The notes under the pieces are model-generated. The model was not told the origin of the DNA, searched no databases, and was given only the letters and a program-made list of their open reading frames with translations. Below, one piece after another: positions 36,824 through 49,700 of a DNA stretch of 64,000 nucleotides (its first letter is position 1; each line of letters starts with the position of its first letter). Position numbers and translations under genes: made by a program. This DNA comes from Apostichopus japonicus (lineage: Eukaryota; Echinodermata; Holothuroidea; Aspidochirotida; Stichopodidae), in assembly GCF_037975245.1 (NCBI RefSeq), contig NC_092571.1, positions 7,174,501 to 7,238,500 of the forward strand, written 5' to 3'.

Positions 36824-39800
36824 TAACAAGAATTAACCGTCATTACTGAACCAGTTCATATTTATATTTCAAGACAGGGCACAGCACATATATTTTCCGA
36901 GGGAATGGAATTGCCGCTTGCCAACTCCTATGGATATAAGTAAAACAAATAGAAGGACAGAACAGTTCATTGGTAATATGAATTCGAGGATCAAAGGTTT
37001 GGAAATCCGAGGAGAGTATAGAAATGGACCCGAATAACACCCAACAAAATGCCAATTGAATAATTAACATGTTCATACGCAGAACCTTTGGTATACTATA
37101 GTAAATTTATTGACAGCTATTTGCTCTCTTTCAAAATGAATACCCGCAAACAAAATATAAGTTCTCATTATTCGAATGGTGTGAGAAATGCAGATAGATT
37201 CACTCATGCATGCATCAAAGATGTAGTGATATCTTTGAGCAAAAACAACGTAAAAATCTTTCGCACGTTGATATCAAACTACCGAGGTTGTTATCAAGAA
37301 GGAGAGATATCAGCCTAAGTAGTTAATAGAATCATATCGTTGCTTGTCAGGAGTTGTCACATATTTTAAAGACATCTGACAGACAAGGGGACATTTGTTG
37401 GCAACTAATGTTATGGGGACGACACGTGGGATATAATGATTGACTTGAAGATAAGTGAATATTGACAAGATAAGGGAAACCTGAACATAGTCGCAGTAAT
37501 ACCGCTAAAGGGTAACTGTTTATAGATTCGATGACTTTCACTAAATCATGGCAACTCATGTCGGGAATATACATGTCACGTAAAAGTGCGTATAAACGAT
37601 GGCTTCCCTTAGCATATAGTGACTGGAACAACAGCAACATCTTGCAGTATATGAGAGAGATAACAAAAATTGTTTACCTTCTTATTGAATATTTGCACCA
37701 AAGTACAAAGGTCTTGATTTAGAGCCGATATTTTGCGACTTATTTTACCAGTTTTAAACGTTATCTGTAATATACAATTCCACAATTTTCCGTTGAAGAA
37801 AATACAGTGATTTGTGTAATGTATACCATTTACTTCACACACTGCTCTTGCTTTCGGCAGGGTGCAAAGTAAATCCTTTTTTACCCTTTAAAAGACAGCT
37901 GTGACTCATGCTTGTATAATACACAATAGGTTGACAAAGCTTTTAGTTACCAGTGTTCAGATGGTGCATAACGAACAGTCTCCGTGTGAACTCCCAAGTG
38001 ACTGGACAAACTGTACAGGTTAGACGATGCGTTACCAATCTGGGTAATACTAAGTCCGTCTTTACTCGACACGAAGAGGAAACGAATACATCTTTATCTT
38101 ACAAAAGAACGTAACTGCTACTGAATTAATTAGAGCTAATTGATTTAATGGGCAATTGACGAGGATCTCTTCAGTGTGTATTTGAATACAGTCTGTCTTT
38201 TCCAACTTATCGCTGGACTATTTCCAAATCAAGGTACGATATGTGTCCCAGTGGAGTTCAATTTGAGCTCCAACGGGGCTCTTGCATTCTGGGGAAACTT
38301 GGCACGTTAATTCTGGTATAAAAGACACTAATTTAAGCAAAAAGGCCGATACACAGGTTATAGACTGCATATTAAATGTTTACAAAAAGTTTGAATCCAG
38401 GCCTTCGAACGCCCTATGACCTACTGCGCTATAGCCAATGATTGAAGTTATATCTTCAGTGGTTAAAACATCATATACTGTACTTTAGGCCAAGCATTCG
38501 ATGGCACATTAAAAGTCCGGTTTGTGACGTATTTTGAATTAAAATACTTTCAGGCATGGCAGAGCACTCATTGCTTTCGAAAATTGTCCAAAATGTATTT
38601 TATGTTCCCTCCCAAATAGTTAAAGGCATTATCTTGAAAAAAATATCCCTTTTTCTCACAGACAAGCCGTCAGAAACCGACCGATGGCTTTGGGTTAATT
38701 ATTATTGATTGGAGGAAATTACAAACAAATGTTTCATTCGGTTCAGCTGATCCTCAATTAAGGAGGTTTGACCAAGGGAATATATCGCCGAAATTTGTAA
38801 TAATATACTAAGTTCGTCTTTAGTAATCTGTAAATATTCTTGTTGAGCTCAACCAATTTTTCCCCAATGTTTTTTTGTTTATTAAAAGGTCATTGCTCGA
38901 AGCTGGGTAATACGAATGCAACATGAAGACCTATTTCCATTTGTCTGCTAACTAAACTGTCCAACACTTGACCGAGAAACTAGTTCATATTTACTTAGCA
39001 AAATCGACCCTCCCGCTGACAAACCTAAGATAAACTGATAATGTAATATGTCATTACCCACTTTCTCTTTCGGAATTACCATTGGTATGTTATAATGTAA
39101 GAATAAAGCAAGAGTGTAGATTAACATTAAATCTCTCTTAAGCATATTCGATCAATAACAAAAATAACTGTCTAATCCGTTAATTTTTAAACTTGGAATT
39201 GACAGTATATCGATATTATTGGGAATCCTTTTAATTTTGCGAGTTCTGTCCAGTTCTTTATCATGTTATGAAAAACATTCTCAAAAATATCCCTGGCCTC
39301 GTTTTGACATCTGAGTACGAAAAGCGTATATCACGAGTAATGTTTTGTGTATGATTACACATCGTTTTCAAATCACCTATACTTAACATTTAATGAGGTG
39401 GTATAAAATTATGTGAGTACATTTTCTTTAAAAATCTAGACTTTTATTGCAAGACTCAAGGCTTTATCTTGTAACCGTTCATTAACTTCGAATATAATAT
39501 TTACAAATATTGATTTGTTCCTTACTTTTCGAGGTTCATTAATGCTTATCATTATACCTTTTCCTTATTACGAACCTCACTGATGAGTTAAGTGACATCA
39601 TTAATGTGCTAAAAGTGTGTAATTTAAGTTATTTTAGATACAAATCAGATCCTGAGGTCTCACCATGGTCTCATTATCATTTTAATTTTGACCAAAAGGT
39701 GAATATTTCGTTCTAGTTATCTCGCCTCACATCGAATTGCTTTCTTATCACCGTTTCTATCCACTCGTATGACGTTTTCATGAGAGAAAAACCACACTTC

Positions 39801-40427
39801 TATTACAAACAGAATGAACAGAGAATCATCATCAACAGAAGGAAGCAATTACCCTATATTTCTCCTCGTCATTATTGCTTTTACCTTTCAAATATTTGGT
39901 CATTACCACATATCAGGTCATTTTATATTTAGGTCATTAGTGTTCTACATGGGGATATGTTAGGTTAGTTACAGTTTCCCTCGGGATCTGACAATATAAC
40001 GCCAAGGCCGACGTATATGTAAACTAAAGGCATAAGAAAAATATGTTAAACTGTTTATTGTATCTCTGAGATTAATCAACGAAATGGAGACAAAATAACG
40101 TGAAGGAGGCGTAGATTTGATTTACGATAAAATACTTTGGACTGTGTGCGTCTGTAAACAAGAAGAAATAGGATAAAACTTGGTTAATAAGTTGACACTG
40201 CGTCAATTGTTATTAGGGATATGAAACATTTCTAATCAATGGACATAGAGAGGCAGTTATTGTGGAGGATCTGGCATATTTTTCTAGGGTTGAAAGAGTT
40301 GGATATCCCTTGGCTACTGGCCACATCACGACTCTCATTGAACGCATAAGCACGTGTGTGTGTGTGTGTATGTAATTATTGTCCTGGTTATAAGCAAACA
40401 TTGACTGTTTTACTTGTAATCATTCAC
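36824..40427. other. AT-rich non-coding stretch
   Basis: No supported gene. A possible degenerate tRNA-like sequence lies on the minus strand at 38388-38445: A-box-like TAGCGCAGTAGG and B-box-like GGATTCAAAC, but only about 22 bases apart. A short TG repeat lies at 40351-40370. Confidence 0.4.
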
Positions 40428-40474
40428 TTAAAGCAGCATTTTGCGTCCTTTTCTATGATTTTTCTCAACCTCAC

Positions 40475-41577
40475 CAGTGGCGGCGGAACCGGGGGGGGGG
40501 GGGGGGGGGGCTTGGGGGGGCTCAGCCCCCCCAATGAAAAAGTTGAGGGGGCAAATGCATGATAAGCCCCCCCAATATATACCAAGGCTCCGAAACGTGC
40601 ATCTGCCCATTTTTCAATGCATACTTGTCGATCTGTCCGATGCACATGTATACTATATAGGTGTTATAATTTTAGTAATTGCTGGGGGACCCTGGTCCCT
40701 CGGCCCGTCCCCTGGCTATAGACCACATTGTCACCCCAACCGCGTCTTCACGCCCCGTGAAAAGTGGAAGCAGTTAGTGTGAGTACCGGTAAGCGTAACA
40801 CAACTTCATCTTAGGCCAATGACTTGCCTCATTTCAGCCAGTTCTCCAACATCCCCTTACTTAGTGGCGGAGCGTCCATATATACAGTCAGGGGGCGGAT
40901 CCCTCGCCCCTCCTGACGGACTCAAATGGACTGCTGGCGCCCTTTTCAGCTTTTCACTACTTTTAACTTATTCGCGATTATTGACTGTTTTATTGCGCTC
41001 TCATATACCTATTGACATTTGTCATATTCTGTTGGTTTAATTTTCCGACAAAATGGCGACGACACCTATTTATTCTCCGTTTATCTGCAAATTAGCAAGG
41101 CCCGGAAAGGGTCATTTCCTGCAATCTAGGGAGTAACTTTACTCAAAAATTTTCTGTACGCTCCGCGCCGACCTGTGGTGGCGCTCCGCTTAGATAGTGT
41201 CGAAAGCGCCCCTACAGACCATTCTTTCCCCCCTGACCAATACCCCTAGCTCCGTCACTGCCCTTACTACACTCAAAAACGTCTTTGCGAGTACACTACG
41301 AGTAATAACTACTCTCATAAAACACTATCGAATATACAAATTACAATGTTTTTACAGACTTTTACGTGCAATCTGAGAAATTGCAGACTTGAGACCCATA
41401 TTTTAGGGCTAGGTATTCGCAGCATAAAACACTCGGGAAGTGCCGTTTCCGGCCATCTGGGGGTTTGAAAAAACCCAAAATTTTCTTGAACGCTCCGCGC
41501 CAACCGATGGTGCCGCTCCGCTTAGATAGTCTCCACACATTAGCCCCCCCAATAATTTTTCCGTTCCGCCGCGCCTG
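40475..41577. mobile_element. hAT-like element with perfect 8-bp duplication, nested in the TTAA element
   Basis: It begins CAGTGGCGGCGGAACCGG and ends CCGTTCCGCCGCGCCTG, forming imperfect terminal inverted repeats. AACCTCAC lies on both sides (40467-40474 and 41578-41585), a perfect 8-bp duplication. The left part has a run of about 20 G and GCCCCCCCAAT(G/A) motifs at both subterminal regions. It is itself interrupted at 40862-41260. Near the right end it shares GCTCCGCTTAGATAGT and CGCTCCGCGCC with the inner MITE, although their ends differ. Confidence 0.85.
40862..41260. mobile_element. hAT-like MITE, copy 2, inverted relative to copy 1, innermost of the nest
   Basis: It runs from TAGTGGCGGAGC to GCTCCGTCACTG with CCCTTACT on both sides (40854-40861 and 41261-41268), a perfect 8-bp duplication. 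Read on the minus strand it is co-linear with 36484-36815: GGTATTGGTCAGGGGG, GGGGCGCTTTCGACACTA, TAAGCGGAGCGCCACCAC and CTAATTTGCAGATAA appear in the same order. It is about 67 bases longer, mainly because of extra sequence near 41040-41080 (around CGACAAAATGGCGACGACAC), which copy 1 may have lost. Confidence 0.9.
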
Positions 41578-41819
41578 AACCTCACTGATTCCACTTTGCC
41601 ATAACGACATACATAACTAGCTAATCTAATTATATTTTACTTCAAATGGTGGCATAAAAGTCGAAAAAATTGCAACTTTCAACTTTGTTGTTCTCCAAGA
41701 TATTTTCCGTTGGGAACCCAATAAACCTCGCCCATAATATGAATATTTAAACACTACGAACGTCATTGACAGATACGTAATATAACACCACGCTTGATTT
41801 GTGTACAGTCTATATGGCA

Positions 41820-41858
41820 GTTGTACCAGGGAGTTGCATAACAACTCCCTGGTACAAC
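41820..41858. repeat. Perfect 17-bp hairpin with 5-base loop
   Basis: GTTGTACCAGGGAGTTG (41820-41836), loop CATAA, then CAACTCCCTGGTACAAC (41842-41858). All 17 pairs match. It sits inside the TTAA element and is not followed by a T-run, so it is not a terminator-like site. It may be a fold-back relic or a structural feature of that MITE family. Confidence 0.9.
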
Positions 41859-42162
41859 CAACGCGAAGTCTTGAATCTATTTTTAGCAACGGCTCATAAC
41901 TAAACCTGCATCTCTGATTGGTTGAATTCAAACTAGTGGGTTTGGCGGAATTGTATGCGATTAATTTTAACTGTGAAATTTGTCGAGGACACTCTTCTCA
42001 TTTATCGACATAAATCGTTAATTACTCGCTAATTAACGCTCTTGGCAGGGTGAAACTTGGATGGTATCTTAGATTGCTGTTTTATGATTGATACATGCAA
42101 AAAAATCGATGCACATGTTAAAAAAGTGGAAAAAAGCGACCCAACGCAAAATGCTGCTTTAA

Positions 42163-45100
42163 TTTAATATTTGTATGTCACTCGTTGTTGACGATGTACG
42201 CAATTCAGTGATATTTTAATCACTGTTTAATCCAATATCCCTACACATTAATAATTATAATAATAGTAGATAAAATAGCTGTCTGCGTCAGTTTAGTACG
42301 GTACGTTACCACGTGACCACCGTCGAATGCCTGATAGCAAAATATGTACACGGCTGCTTGGCCAAAATTGCTATGATTCTCTGCCTCAAAGAAGCGACAG
42401 AGAAGTTAAGATTACACCCTGCTCTTCGTCGCCTAGAGAGAAAAGCACAAGTCCGAGATGACGGCTCTAAAACGGCTCCCCATGTATTCTGAAGATTACA
42501 GTAATCTGAATTGAACGACTGGGGTTACTTTGGGTCAGTATGCCACTCGGCAATGTTAACGACCCAATGTCGAAATTTCACCTGCAACCGTTCCCGACAA
42601 ATCTGATTAAGACCCAGTAATCGACACATTTCCGACTGTTATTTATTGATATGAGCTGTCAGGATTTTAAGTTTGATCATAAATGACAAAACTGATCTAT
42701 TCAGAGAGAGACATTACCTTTTTCTTCACCAGCGGTTTTTCATTAAAGAACTTCAAAGATGGAAAGGCCAAATTGATTTGTTTGGTGAGGTTCATGATAA
42801 AAGAAAGCAAAGAGTGTGATTTATTTATATAAAAGGTCATCTCCTCTTTTTCACGGAGTGTCCTTACGGGTAATACAATGTATTCTTCTTCAAATTCCTA
42901 CTTTATGCCGAGACTAATTTCTAAATTTCTTTCTTAATTCTGTAATAAAATCGGACGACCTAAAATGTGGTGTACCATGAAGAAGGATGATCATGAGGAG
43001 GTTATGTACTTGTTTCAAGAACTTACATTTATGTTGAAAGATGTTAAAGCAGCTATATATGGAACGCTAAACGGCTCACCTTTCTGACTATCTTTATCCG
43101 ACTATCGGGCATGTTTGGGGAGTGGGGGGGGGGCGAAATAATGATGATCTTTCAAATAGTGTAGGTGGGAAGGGGGGGGGGTGGGGATTGTGACAATAAT
43201 TCAAATGGTATACTGTATATAGGCCTACAGTGGAAGTAACCTTTTTAAATCTTCAGTAATCAAAGTTTTCCTATTATGCTCATTTGCTTTGAAGCGTAAA
43301 TCCAACTTTACATTTGCTGTGTAATTTCCTTGTTGATCTCAATCATATGGCAGAGAAAAGAAGCAAAAAGAAAGTTAACAGGTGCAAACAAAGACGGGAA
43401 TAAACCAACAAAAAGTACATTATACTTACAGAAAGCAATTCAATTCCTTTCCTCTCTCGTTGTTTACCTAAGCTTATATCAAATGCTTGCATCGGGGTCG
43501 TCTATTTTCTCGCAGTAGTCTCCTAGTCGCCTAGTCTCGCACTAGTGAACGGTTACGAGAATTACTTTCAAATAAAGTTTCACCTACTTACTCAGCACAC
43601 TTTTTACAGATCTTCATTGTACATTTGTAATCATGCAAAAATGATATGTAAACTATGACAAAAAACGTTTTCATCACCCCCCCCCCCTTACCTTCATTTC
43701 TTGCTAAAGGGAATTGATTTCGCAAACCTGCTAAAATCCATTAATATGGGATTTTTTATTGCTTGGAATATTTACAAACATCAACACTAACAGCTGCTTG
43801 AACCAAATACTGGAAAATGATGATAATAACTTTCAAAAGATATATAGGAATTAATAACTGTACTTTTTGAATCACCGCCTAAACATTTCATGAGATGCAA
43901 AATACTTCTCTTTAGGTGCATATTAATGAAGGATACACACAATATAATGAGATATGCTGCTGCGTGAACCTGGAAAGTTCCCTTATTAACGATTTTTATA
44001 ATTTAGACAACGTGGCACAAATACATTCTGTTGTCAAGGAATAGTGTCTGCTAACGTTGTATATTTTCCAAACGACTTGAAAAAAATGACTTTATATTTA
44101 ACGAGATGTTACAAGGCATACATTTGGAAATCAATTAAAGGTTCTTATTCTCCATATAATACTACAGACGTGGTCACTGATTTTAAAGTATTTCGCATTA
44201 TCCTTTGGATACCAGAAAACGCAAGTGTTCATGTTTTACGTATTACATGATTCACAATTAATTACATTCTTTTTAGACTCGATGATTCGCGTTTAAAGAT
44301 ATTTCGTATTACTGTTTCACATTTATAGGTAACTGCTAACTTTATCCTGACGTTATTTTGTAGACTATAGGCTTCTTCCTATATATTATACTAGCCTGTA
44401 TAATATTGTATTTCTCATAGGTCAAGATGCCCGAACAATTCTCGAGATAGTAGCCAGCCCTATGAATTTGTATATTAAGGAATTTCTCAGTTAAATGTTC
44501 CTCATTGAGGTATCCTTACCAACACGAGAATTGACCTTGCCTACAAAAGTGTTACCGTAGCTCTTAAGTATCATCATCCTGACAAATATACTTTATAGAC
44601 TTAACTGTGTACGTTTGTTCATGTTAACATATTACTGTTGTAATACTTAGTGTATCCCACGATACTAGAGACTTGAACAAATACTGTTTTTTTTTAGTTG
44701 TAATTTAAGCGTAAGCCACAATGCCCATAGTTGTAATTTTAGTTTACTTGTAGGCCAAAATGCCCCCACGAGATTCGGTATACTCCAATAGACTTTGTCA
44801 GTACATGCCTTTCTCGGTATACTGATCCTTATTGGTAAACAACATCCAAATGATACTCTATATTAATGTAATATGTTGTTATCTTTTTGTAGAATTGTAT
44901 TTTTTTTACAGGGAATAAACATCCTCGAGAGGTTGTTAGCGAATTCATGGCTTCGTTTTGCTGTGTTACTTACTACTTTTTTTACTACATCTAAATTTAT
45001 TATGCTCTTTTTTCAAGCATTAATGTTCCTCGCATCTTCTCAAATATTTCTACGAGGTGACCCAATTAAGCAAGTGTAATTACGAAGATCAGCTTTGATG

Positions 45101-46242
45101 CTGCACAATTAATCTTTTCAAGTTATCTTATCATGTCTATCTGTACATTTAGTACAGGGAGTCCCTTGATAAATACTCCCAACAAGAATGAGGTCAGCCG
45201 TGCGTCGGGCATATCATCCTATCGTTATTACTTCATGCATGATAATCAGTTTCCAGATTTGCATAATTCTCTTGTAAATTGCCTTTTGTTTTAGCAATGT
45301 CGAATTGTAATGTAAGACAACAGTATCGTCAAAACGTTTTGTTTTAATACTTACTGCAACCCTAGTTTATACTTACTGCAAACCTAGACTAAAGTATGTT
45401 TTGTTTGTCTTTATATATTTAATGTAATATTAAATGCAATATTTAAATTAGTGTGCAGTCTTAAGAGTAAGGCTGCTCTAGATTTGGTTTATGCTTTTGG
45501 ACATTTTTTTCTGGTAAACAAAGAACAATGATCATCATTTTAATTTGATTACTGAAATGTGACCTTTTGTAGAATGCAGACTACATTAAACCTTATTTTC
45601 AATATCAAGTAAGCGTTACCCTATTTGAACTAATGAACCATGTGTAACTATATAATTAAAACGGAATAAGAAGAGGGAAGAACGTAGATTACAAATAAGA
45701 TTGAATTCTTAAATTTGTTGATGAATGTTAAAAGAAATATTGAACTTTTCTTCTGGAGAAGACAGTTTCCTTACAAATAAAGCTAGGTTATATACCTGTA
45801 CCATAGAATAGTATGGTAGGTCTACGCTCAGTGTGAGATGATTTTGTTGATCCTTTTCTCTAAATGTTTAGAATCAGTTGTAACATTAATGTCACAAACT
45901 AACAAGAAAGTAATTTCACCGGAATATAACCTTCCCTGTTAATACATTAGATTAATATCATTTCCATATTTTCATATCTATATAAATGTGGAATGTTCCA
46001 TTTTAAAGCTTGCTTCTATCTATCACATTTCTTCCGGATAACTAACAGTTTCTACTAGAGAGTTATTTTGGAGAATATGTCTTCGGTGAACCCTTAAATG
46101 GTCAGTGTGTTCGAGAAAAAAAAAACATGTTCCTTTTAAGCGGCAGCAAATTTTAAGCTTTACTATAGGTGGCATTTCATACCTAACTATTGAACTGTTC
46201 TTACTGGGTGCAATGCTAAAGATATTTAGCGTAAGAATTCAT
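42163..46242. other. AT-rich non-coding stretch
   Basis: No supported gene. G-rich tracts occur at 43117-43135 and 43166-43187, and a C-run at 43677-43687. Similar segments at 44421-44560 (GTCAAGATGCCCGAACAATTC) and 44750-44830 (GGCCAAAATGCCCCCACGAG) may be an old duplication. Confidence 0.4.
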
Positions 46243-46287
46243 AGCATGACACAGTATGACACAGTATGACACAGTATGACACAGTAT
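46243..46287. repeat. Four copies of a 10-bp unit (ATGACACAGT)
   Basis: Exact tandem copies directly abut the outer side of the hammerhead-like inverted repeat. Confidence 0.9.
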
Positions 46288-46308
46288 TTTGATAAATTTA
46301 ATAAAATT

Positions 46309-46797
46309 TTGTGTAAAAGTAAGTGGACCTGACGTTTCGATCCTAGCAAGATCTTCTTCAGAGACTGAATAACAAGTATTACAAAAACTACAAGGGACAA
46401 AATACAAGCACAAAATACAGATAGTTTAATGAGCAGGGTGAACACAAAAGAGATTGATATAAGAAGATTAAGAGGATTAGTTGACAAAAGGTGGAGAGAA
46501 GAAGAAAAGAAAAGAAAGGAACCAATAAGGGGAAGACGAGAGGTAGGAGATCAACCGTAGAAGGACAAAGAGAAGATTAAGGGAAGAGGGTGGGGTATAA
46601 ATTGCAGAACGACAAAGACAAGAAAGTGTGGAGAAACGGGGTGGAAGAGAGCTATAGGAGAAGAGGTGTGACAGAGGGGGAACTGGGGAGGGGGGAGAGG
46701 GGGAGCAGAAGAACGATTAGTCATTACCTTCCTGATTGTTGAGCCTCTAAAGAAGATCCTGCTAACATCGAAACGTCAGACCCTCTTACTTTTACAC
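46309..46797. repeat. Inverted repeat of about 55-bp arms with hammerhead-ribozyme-like cores
   Basis: The left arm (46309-46365, read on minus) and right arm (46743-46797, plus) share CCTCT(G/A)AAGAAGATC, CTGCTA, ATCGAAACGTCAG and CTTACTTTTACACA. On the minus strand the left arm reads CTGAAGA (46361-46355), a 5-bp stem GATCT/GGATC with loop TGCTA, then GAAA (46338-46335). That is the conserved order CUGANGA - stem II - GAAA of a hammerhead ribozyme. The right arm has CTAAAGA and an unpaired stem II, so it would be dead. Hammerhead motifs are known in Penelope-like retroelements, and this context fits one, but neither stem III nor the cleavage site was verified. Confidence 0.6.
46480..46722 (+). 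repeat. Purine-rich tract between the inverted-repeat arms
   Basis: The plus strand is strongly purine-rich (GGAGAGAAGAAGAAAAGAAAAGAAA..., later GGGGAGGGGGGAGAGGGGGAG). It is repeat spacer without a frame, and triplex-capable. Confidence 0.7.
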
Positions 46798-49700
46798 ATT
46801 CTCTTACACAGGCTCTTTAGTGGATAAGCAGTTTGCTAACAGTTTTTGTTTTATTTGAATCAAACGTTAATGACAGAGCGGCATCAATAATAAGTCTATC
46901 TTATAACGCAGCAAAGTGTAGCCAACAAAATAAACGGACGAATGAAGGTCTCAACAGCGCGAGTAGCCTTAATTATATAAACAAGAGCTTATAGTATACG
47001 GCTTATGGTTATCATGATAATGTTAAGTAGCTTAATATCAGAAGTGCCATGCATCAATTACCCCAACAACCTACTGCAGCGTCTAATTAATAATTTTTTT
47101 AGTAAATTCAGTTACGATTATAACGCATGTTATATGGATACAATGAGAAGGCGACTGTAAAGTATTATAATGGGAGATGTGGAATTAAACGGATACAGTT
47201 ACAAAATTGACCTCAAAATCAATCGTGAACAAGTAATCCATCCGATATTCATCGATAATTTGTGTAAACGGAAACTGCATTGTTTAGGGATTGAATTCTA
47301 TAACTTTCCAATTCTCCTTCCTTTTCATCTGTTACATGGAACGTAGTCTCAGACAACTAACTGACTAGACCTGAAGAATGAAGTAAAATGTGAAAGTAAA
47401 CCATATTCTATATCATTGAAAATCTCTAATTAGCGGTACAATTGGGATCGCCTTAGTAGTACACACCTACTGAAAATGTAAGGAAGCTTGTAATGTACAT
47501 ATACTGATTTTAAAGTATCGTTGTTTGTATTTAAACATTTACCGTTTGAGTGTTTTTCAAAGTTTGTATTTAAACATTTATCGTCTAAGAGTATTCAATC
47601 CTCCACCAATTTAATACAAGGTATTCTGTTCAAGTGATCTATGTAAATTCTATAAATGTGTATACCTTCGATAAAAGATGTTTGAGCTGATAGTTATCTA
47701 CACCAGGTAATTTACTTAGTAATATGAAGATCAGCTCCAGTGTCTGATATCTGAAGAGATGCCTATAAGCCATCAAAATCAGTGTTTAAAGTCTGTAAGC
47801 TATAAAGCTGTGATGTTTGTCTTAGAAATACTAGTACGATTTCATTCGTTTTTCATTTCCTCCATAAAAATTAATAAAACAAAATATGAATATTCCATCT
47901 GTTCAAGAAACCTGCATTGGACTTTGGAAAAAGTGATAAAAGGAACGAAACGAGCTGTTTTAGTGTGTGGAATATAACCTTTAGGAATTTAGTTGTTTGC
48001 TTCCCTTAAAGCAAACTGTGATATCTTGCGTCCATGTCATTTATTTTATATGAAAAAGTAGCGTGACCCATTGATGGCAGTGTTTGTTGATGGCTCACTG
48101 GCTGTTATATAGCGTTTTAATAAAACTTCTTACCACAGTTATGCTATGACATTTCTCACCTACTGACGCACTCGTTTGATCATCGTCAGTATCAGAACAA
48201 CATTTCTGTCACTCGCTCTCATCAGAAGTATGAAGATGAACACACAAAAATGACATATTTACTAAGAATGCTAACTTTCCTCTTCGTTAAAATGATATGA
48301 TAGAAACAACAACAAAAAAAAAATCGAAGAGGAAAATTGGTATCCTTCGTAAATAAGGTATTTATTATTCATCTTTATACTTCTTGATGAGAGTGATTGA
48401 CAATAAATGCTGTTCTCATAATAATCCTTGGATACATTATTTATGTTCAATTAATGTTCTCTTATTGTCTAACTATTTACAAATTCTTCGTCCATATATC
48501 TGTATCTTCATGATTCTTGTTTCCATAATTGTTTTGTTATTGTTGTTGTTGGTGTCGTGGTAGTATTACCTCGGTAAAATTCTTATGACCGCACTTTAAT
48601 TTGTTATTAACAACGTACATCCATTTCGTTATTTCTATATTGATATATTACTGTATTTTCACACTCTACAACCTCTAAAAAATGGTTCATAAATCAAATG
48701 CTGAGGCAACTTGAAACATAAGTTAAATCTGTCTCTCATTGTTCCATTTCATACCATAAACATGTTATTACAGTTTCAGATCTTGCCGTCGGTCGTATAA
48801 ATTGTTCACGAAAACTTTAAGTATCATATTTAAAGTTATATTTTATATGATGACGTAGTATGCTCACTCACTCATTTGTAGCTATCAGCGTCAGAGGTTT
48901 AATCACAATTATGATAGCAGATGTTTCGTCTCAGCAGAAATGCTTTCAGAATGTTAGGAATAAATCAGATATCTCGTTCTCAAAACATGTTTTAAATCCC
49001 ACTAGGGGATTTATTGTTCGAAGCTACATATAGGTAATCGAAACGTATAGTAAGACATGTTATGCCGCAGTACCTTCAAGTTGACACATAAATCAAACAT
49101 TTCATTTGTTACGTTAGTTGGAGTCATTTAGTATGAAATATTAGAAAACTTTCAGGTAATTGCAATATGAAAATAAAGCTTGGCATAATTCACGCAGTCG
49201 ATCAGGTTTCAAAGTAATTAATAAATATTTTGGTACCTATGTAATTAATCATATGATCTAGGACCAGAGGTCAATCATAATACATGTTTTGCTTACCACA
49301 GTCAAACAAGGTCCTTGCCGGACAGACACCAATCCTTAAGTCTATATATGGATTACTTGAATACGACATTACATTCATAAAAACCAGAAATGCATTAAAC
49401 ATTTCGTTTTATGGCATCAAATTATTCTTCTCGAAAATCCACCAAGCAGTTTCATTCTCAGTGTAATATGTAATTTAGTATTTAAATATGTGAAGTATAC
49501 ATACGGTCATATTATTATATCTGACGTGCCGATCATACATCACTCATGACACTTTACATATCACTGTAATATATCATACACCATATATCATGTGTTTCAA
49601 TTGACTGTCACATATTATAATTATTATTATTACATAATTTGATACGAATATGATACACATTGTCTCTCAGTAACAAGCCATCACGTGTCATATAGCGTCT

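Larger units (their letters stand above)
40432..42158. mobile_element. TTAA-flanked DNA transposon carrying nested insertions
   Basis: The left end AGCAGCATTTTGCGT (40432-40446) is the exact reverse complement of the right end, ACGCAAAATGCTGCT (42144-42158). TTAA flanks both (40428-40431 and 42159-42162). TTAA duplications are known for piggyBac and Kolobok elements. Subtracting the 1103-bp hAT-like insertion and one copy of its 8-bp duplication leaves about 616 bases, so the host element was a non-autonomous MITE. It contains a 17-bp perfect hairpin at 41820-41858. No transposase frame is present. Confidence 0.78.

Noticed and set aside
38388-38445. Minus-strand tRNA or SINE
   Set aside because: A-box-like and B-box-like motifs are only about 22 bases apart and no arm pairs convincingly.
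40424-40782. Frames of 60-101 codons with poly-Gly or poly-Pro
   Set aside because: They translate the long G-run and GC-rich end of the nested hAT-like element.
46216-46487. Minus-strand frames of 65 and 82 codons
   Set aside because: They lie over the 10-bp repeat and the inverted-repeat arm; the repeat structure explains them.
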